DNA of 16,898 nucleotides from Hyphomicrobiales bacterium (GTDB lineage Bacteria > Pseudomonadota > Alphaproteobacteria > Rhizobiales > Aestuariivirgaceae): positions 1 to 16,898 of the forward strand of contig JANYGE010000289.1 of assembly GCA_025362535.1 (NCBI GenBank), written 5' to 3'. The first letter of the stretch is position 1. Every line of letters begins with the position of its first letter. Below, one piece after another: positions 14,879 through 16,898 of this stretch. A program made the translations under genes and the position numbers. The notes beneath the pieces were generated by a model, which saw only the letters and a program-made list of their open reading frames with translations, was not told the origin of the DNA and did no database searches.

Positions 14879-15181
14879 ATGTCTGAACATCACACATCTT
14901 CCGGCCCCGTTTTGCAAGGCATGGATGCCCATAATGCAACTTATAAGGGCTTTATCAGCTTCTCAATCGCCGGCTCGATCATTTGTCTTTATGTTTTGGT
15001 GGCCTTGGTCACGTTCCGTTTCATCAGCAATCCACTGAATGTGTTCGTGGGTTTTGGTGGTTTGTTGATTGGTGTCATCACGTCCATGATCGCCCTGCGC
15101 ATGGGTGGCAAATGGCTTGTGGCGGTTGTGCCACTGGTGTTGCTGGGACTTTTCGTCGCCGCCAACGTGCAAATGTCTTGA
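14879..15181 (+). CDS. aa3-type cytochrome c oxidase subunit IV-like protein
   Basis: The 100-residue membrane protein carries the short N-terminal signature of bacterial aa3 oxidase subunit IV, MDAHNATYKGFISF (15-28), followed by hydrophobic segments at about 29-47, 53-73 and 79-97. Most family members I know are shorter, with one or two helices, so this one is extended at the C terminus. GAGG ends 8 nt upstream of the ATG at 14879. It is the first gene before pntAA, 7 nt from that start, an order common in Rhizobiales even though the other oxidase genes lie elsewhere. Its role is assumed to be small-subunit support of the oxidase in the inner membrane; the link to transhydrogenase is by position only. 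Confidence 0.75.
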   Translation: MSEHHTSSGPVLQGMDAHNATYKGFISFSIAGSIICLYVLVALVTFRFISNPLNVFVGFGGLLIGVITSMIALRMGGKWLVAVVPLVLLGLFVAANVQMS

Positions 15182-15188
15182 TGGATTT

Positions 15189-16319
15189 ATGAGTGAAATG
15201 AGAATCGCGGTTCCTTCCGAAACTCAAGTGGGGGAGAACCGCGCTGCGGCCAGCCCTGACAGTGTGAAGGCCTTTGTGAAGAAGGGCCTTAAAGTTGTGG
15301 TTCAATCGGGCGCTGGGGCAGGGGCTAATATCTCTGACGCAGATTATCTTGCTGCTGGGGCTGAGATTGTTAAGGGCACTGCAGTTGTCAAAGATGCTGA
15401 TATTGTTTTGAGCATCCGCCGCCCTGATGCTGCGATTTTAAAGCTCATGAAAAAAGGCGCCGTGCTGGCAGGCGGGCTGGAGCCTTATGGCGATCGCAAA
15501 GCTTTGGAGGCTTTTGCCAAATCGGGTGTGACCGCCTTTGCCATGGAGCTGATGCCGCGCATCAGCCGCGCGCAGGCCATGGATATTTTGTCATCGCAGG
15601 CCAATCTTGCTGGCTATAAAGCGGTGATTGATGCTGCCGCTCATTATGGCCGCGCCTTCCCGATGATGATGACAGCGGCTGGCACTGTGCCGCCCGCCAA
15701 AGTGTTTATCATGGGTGTGGGTGTTGCCGGTTTGCAGGCCATTGCCACGGCGCGGCGTTTGGGGGCGATTGTTTCAGCCACCGACGTGCGGAAAGCCACA
15801 GAAGAACAAGTGAAATCTTTGGGTGCAAAATTTGTGTTTGCCGATGTGGCGGATGCAGCGACATCGGGCGGCTATGCCAAGGAATTATCCGCCGAGGATA
15901 AAGCCAAGCAAGCCAAGCTGGTGGCCGACCATGTAAAGAACCAAGATATCGTCATCACCACGGCCCTTATTCCGGGGCGGCCAGCCCCCGTTTTGATCAC
16001 ACGCGAGATGGTGGAATCGATGAAGCCCGGTTCAGTGATTGTTGATCTCGCGGTGGAGCGCGGTGGCAACTGCCCCTTGTCGAAGCCCGATGAGATTGTG
16101 GTTCACAAGGGTGTTTCGATTGTTGGCACATTGAACCTCGCAGGCCGCTTAGCTGGAAATGCCACGCCTTTGTTCGCCAAGAATTTGCAAAACTTTGTGG
16201 ATTTGATGATCGGCAAAGACGGGGCGTTGAAAATTGATGAGTCTGATGAATGTATTTCCGGAACCATGATCGCCAAGGATGGCGCATTGGTGCATCCGAT
16301 GTTTGCGGGAGCAAAATAA
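15189..16319 (+). CDS. pntAA: NAD(P) transhydrogenase subunit alpha part 1 (domain I)
   Basis: This soluble domain I binds NAD(H) in the proton-translocating transhydrogenase, which makes NADPH from NADH using the proton gradient. The 376-residue product begins [20 protein letters not shown]. It has the conserved loop [10 protein letters not shown] (123-132, R127, Q129 and D132), known in Rhodospirillum rubrum to contact nicotinamide, and the Rossmann motif GVGVAG (176-181) followed by ATDVRK. It ends with [19 protein letters not shown] and the [13 protein letters not shown] region. It stops before the membrane domain, so this is the split three-gene form. ATGs at 15189 and 15198 both lack a good ribosome binding site; 15189 is used. 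Its TAATG stop-start junction with pntAB implies coupled translation. Confidence 0.95.
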   Translation: MSEMRIAVPSETQVGENRAAASPDSVKAFVKKGLKVVVQSGAGAGANISDADYLAAGAEIVKGTAVVKDADIVLSIRRPDAAILKLMKKGAVLAGGLEPYGDRKALEAFAKSGVTAFAMELMPRISRAQAMDILSSQANLAGYKAVIDAAAHYGRAFPMMMTAAGTVPPAKVFIMGVGVAGLQAIATARRLGAIVSATDVRKATEEQVKSLGAKFVFADVADAATSGGYAKELSAEDKAKQAKLVADHVKNQDIVITTALIPGRPAPVLITREMVESMKPGSVIVDLAVERGGNCPLSKPDEIVVHKGVSIVGTLNLAGRLAGNATPLFAKNLQNFVDLMIGKDGALKIDESDECISGTMIAKDGALVHPMFAGAK

Positions 16320-16624
16320 TGGAACATGTCGATCTCTTCTTTTCGCTTTTTGCGATTTTCGTGTTGGCGGTTTTTGTTGGTTATTTCGTGGTGTGGAATG
16401 TGACACCCGCATTGCATACGCCGTTGATGTCGGTGACCAATGCCATCTCATCCGTCATTGTGGTGGGGGCTTTGCTCGCCGTTGGTGCGGGCGGCATTGC
16501 ATCTGGTTCAACCGCCGCCATGATATTTGGGTTCTTCGCGCTGATCTTTGCCAGCGTGAATATTTTCGGGGGCTTCCTCGTCACCAGCCGCATGTTGGCC
16601 ATGTATAAAAAGAAAGAAAAATAA
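16319..16624 (+). CDS. pntAB: NAD(P) transhydrogenase subunit alpha part 2 (membrane part)
   Basis: The 101-residue product is the small membrane part of the split alpha subunit and contributes helices to the proton channel. Hydrophobic segments are visible at about 5-27, 37-58 and 62-86, with the conserved [16 protein letters not shown] between the first two and a basic tail (MYKKKEK). The start at 16319 shares one base with the pntAA stop and has GGGAG 7 nt upstream, which decides it over longer frames reading into pntAA. pntB begins one base after its stop. Confidence 0.95.
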   Translation: MEHVDLFFSLFAIFVLAVFVGYFVVWNVTPALHTPLMSVTNAISSVIVVGALLAVGAGGIASGSTAAMIFGFFALIFASVNIFGGFLVTSRMLAMYKKKEK

Positions 16625-16625
16625 G

Positions 16626-16898
16626 ATGAGCGTCAATCTCGCTGCACTGCTCTATCTCGTCTCAGGCTCGCTATTCATCATGGCGCTGCGTGGATTATCT
16701 TCGCCTGCCACATCACGCAAAGGCAATATTTACGGCATCGTGGGCATGGGGCTCGCCATTGTCACCACGCTGGCGATTTCAGCACCAACCAATCCTCTCG
16801 CCTGGGCTCTGATCATCGGTGGCATTGCCATTGGTGGTGGCATTGGCGCTTATCTGGCGCGCACCATTGCGATGACGGCAATGCCGCAGCTTGTTGCG
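16626..16898 (+). CDS. pntB: NAD(P) transhydrogenase subunit beta, 5' part
   Basis: Only the first 91 codons are present; the frame is open at the window edge. The visible part is membrane domain, starting MSVNLAALLYLVSGSLFIMA, then ALRGLSSPATSRKGN, a Gly/Ile-rich helix pair and TIAMTAMPQLVA at the edge, all characteristic of PntB. The NADP-binding domain III lies beyond the window. The ATG is one base after the pntAB stop (TAAGATG), with only a weak purine-rich stretch upstream, so translation probably depends on pntAB. It completes the aa3 IV-pntAA-pntAB-pntB operon. Confidence 0.95.
   Translation, partial: MSVNLAALLYLVSGSLFIMALRGLSSPATSRKGNIYGIVGMGLAIVTTLAISAPTNPLAWALIIGGIAIGGGIGAYLARTIAMTAMPQLVA

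Overview
The window looks like a chromosomal segment of an alphaproteobacterium, most likely Hyphomicrobiales (Rhizobiales). This rests on family content and synteny: pyruvate kinase with a DUF1036 protein, DUF1244 with a GapR-type (DUF2312) nucleoid protein, a YcbB-type L,D-transpeptidase with a DUF882 protein, and the aa3-oxidase subunit IV / three-gene pntAA-pntAB-pntB order typical of the group. Base composition is moderate rather than strongly GC-rich. No rRNA, tRNA, insertion sequence or CRISPR array is visible, and no gene-free stretch exceeds about 210 bases.

Layout. (1) 1-2018: a short tandem repeat and an inverted repeat, then DUF1036 and pyk on the minus strand, 18 nt apart. (2) 2203-2772: DUF1244 and gapR on the plus strand. 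(3) 2776-3535: a PIN-domain toxin / Phd-type antitoxin pair on the minus strand. Its promoter has a perfect -10 inside a 25-bp perfect palindrome that includes the antitoxin start codon, so the mRNA is probably leaderless. (4) 3553-9024: three minus-strand genes, a sigma-54-type response regulator, a large L,D-transpeptidase and a DUF882 M15-like protein, which read as a cell-wall remodelling neighbourhood. (5) 9234-12092: plus-strand pepF, then a tightly overlapped parD-parE-GNAT chain with its own candidate promoter in the tail of pepF. (6) 12082-14714: a minus-strand operon of patatin-like hydrolase, acetoacetate decarboxylase and 3-hydroxybutyrate dehydrogenase, probably for ketone-body or polyhydroxybutyrate (PHB) metabolism, preceded by TGC-rich sites resembling PhaR operators. 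(7) 14879-16898: plus-strand aa3 oxidase subunit IV-like protein, pntAA, pntAB and the first 91 codons of pntB, preceded by three 12-bp direct repeats.

Most genes are conserved housekeeping functions. No clearly new multi-gene system stands out. The observations most worth testing are the leaderless, palindrome-embedded promoter of the Phd/PIN module, the translationally chained ParD-ParE-GNAT unit, the PhaR-like control region of the acetoacetate operon, and the sigma-54 regulator beside two peptidoglycan genes. All calls come from reading the sequence by eye; no database search was run.
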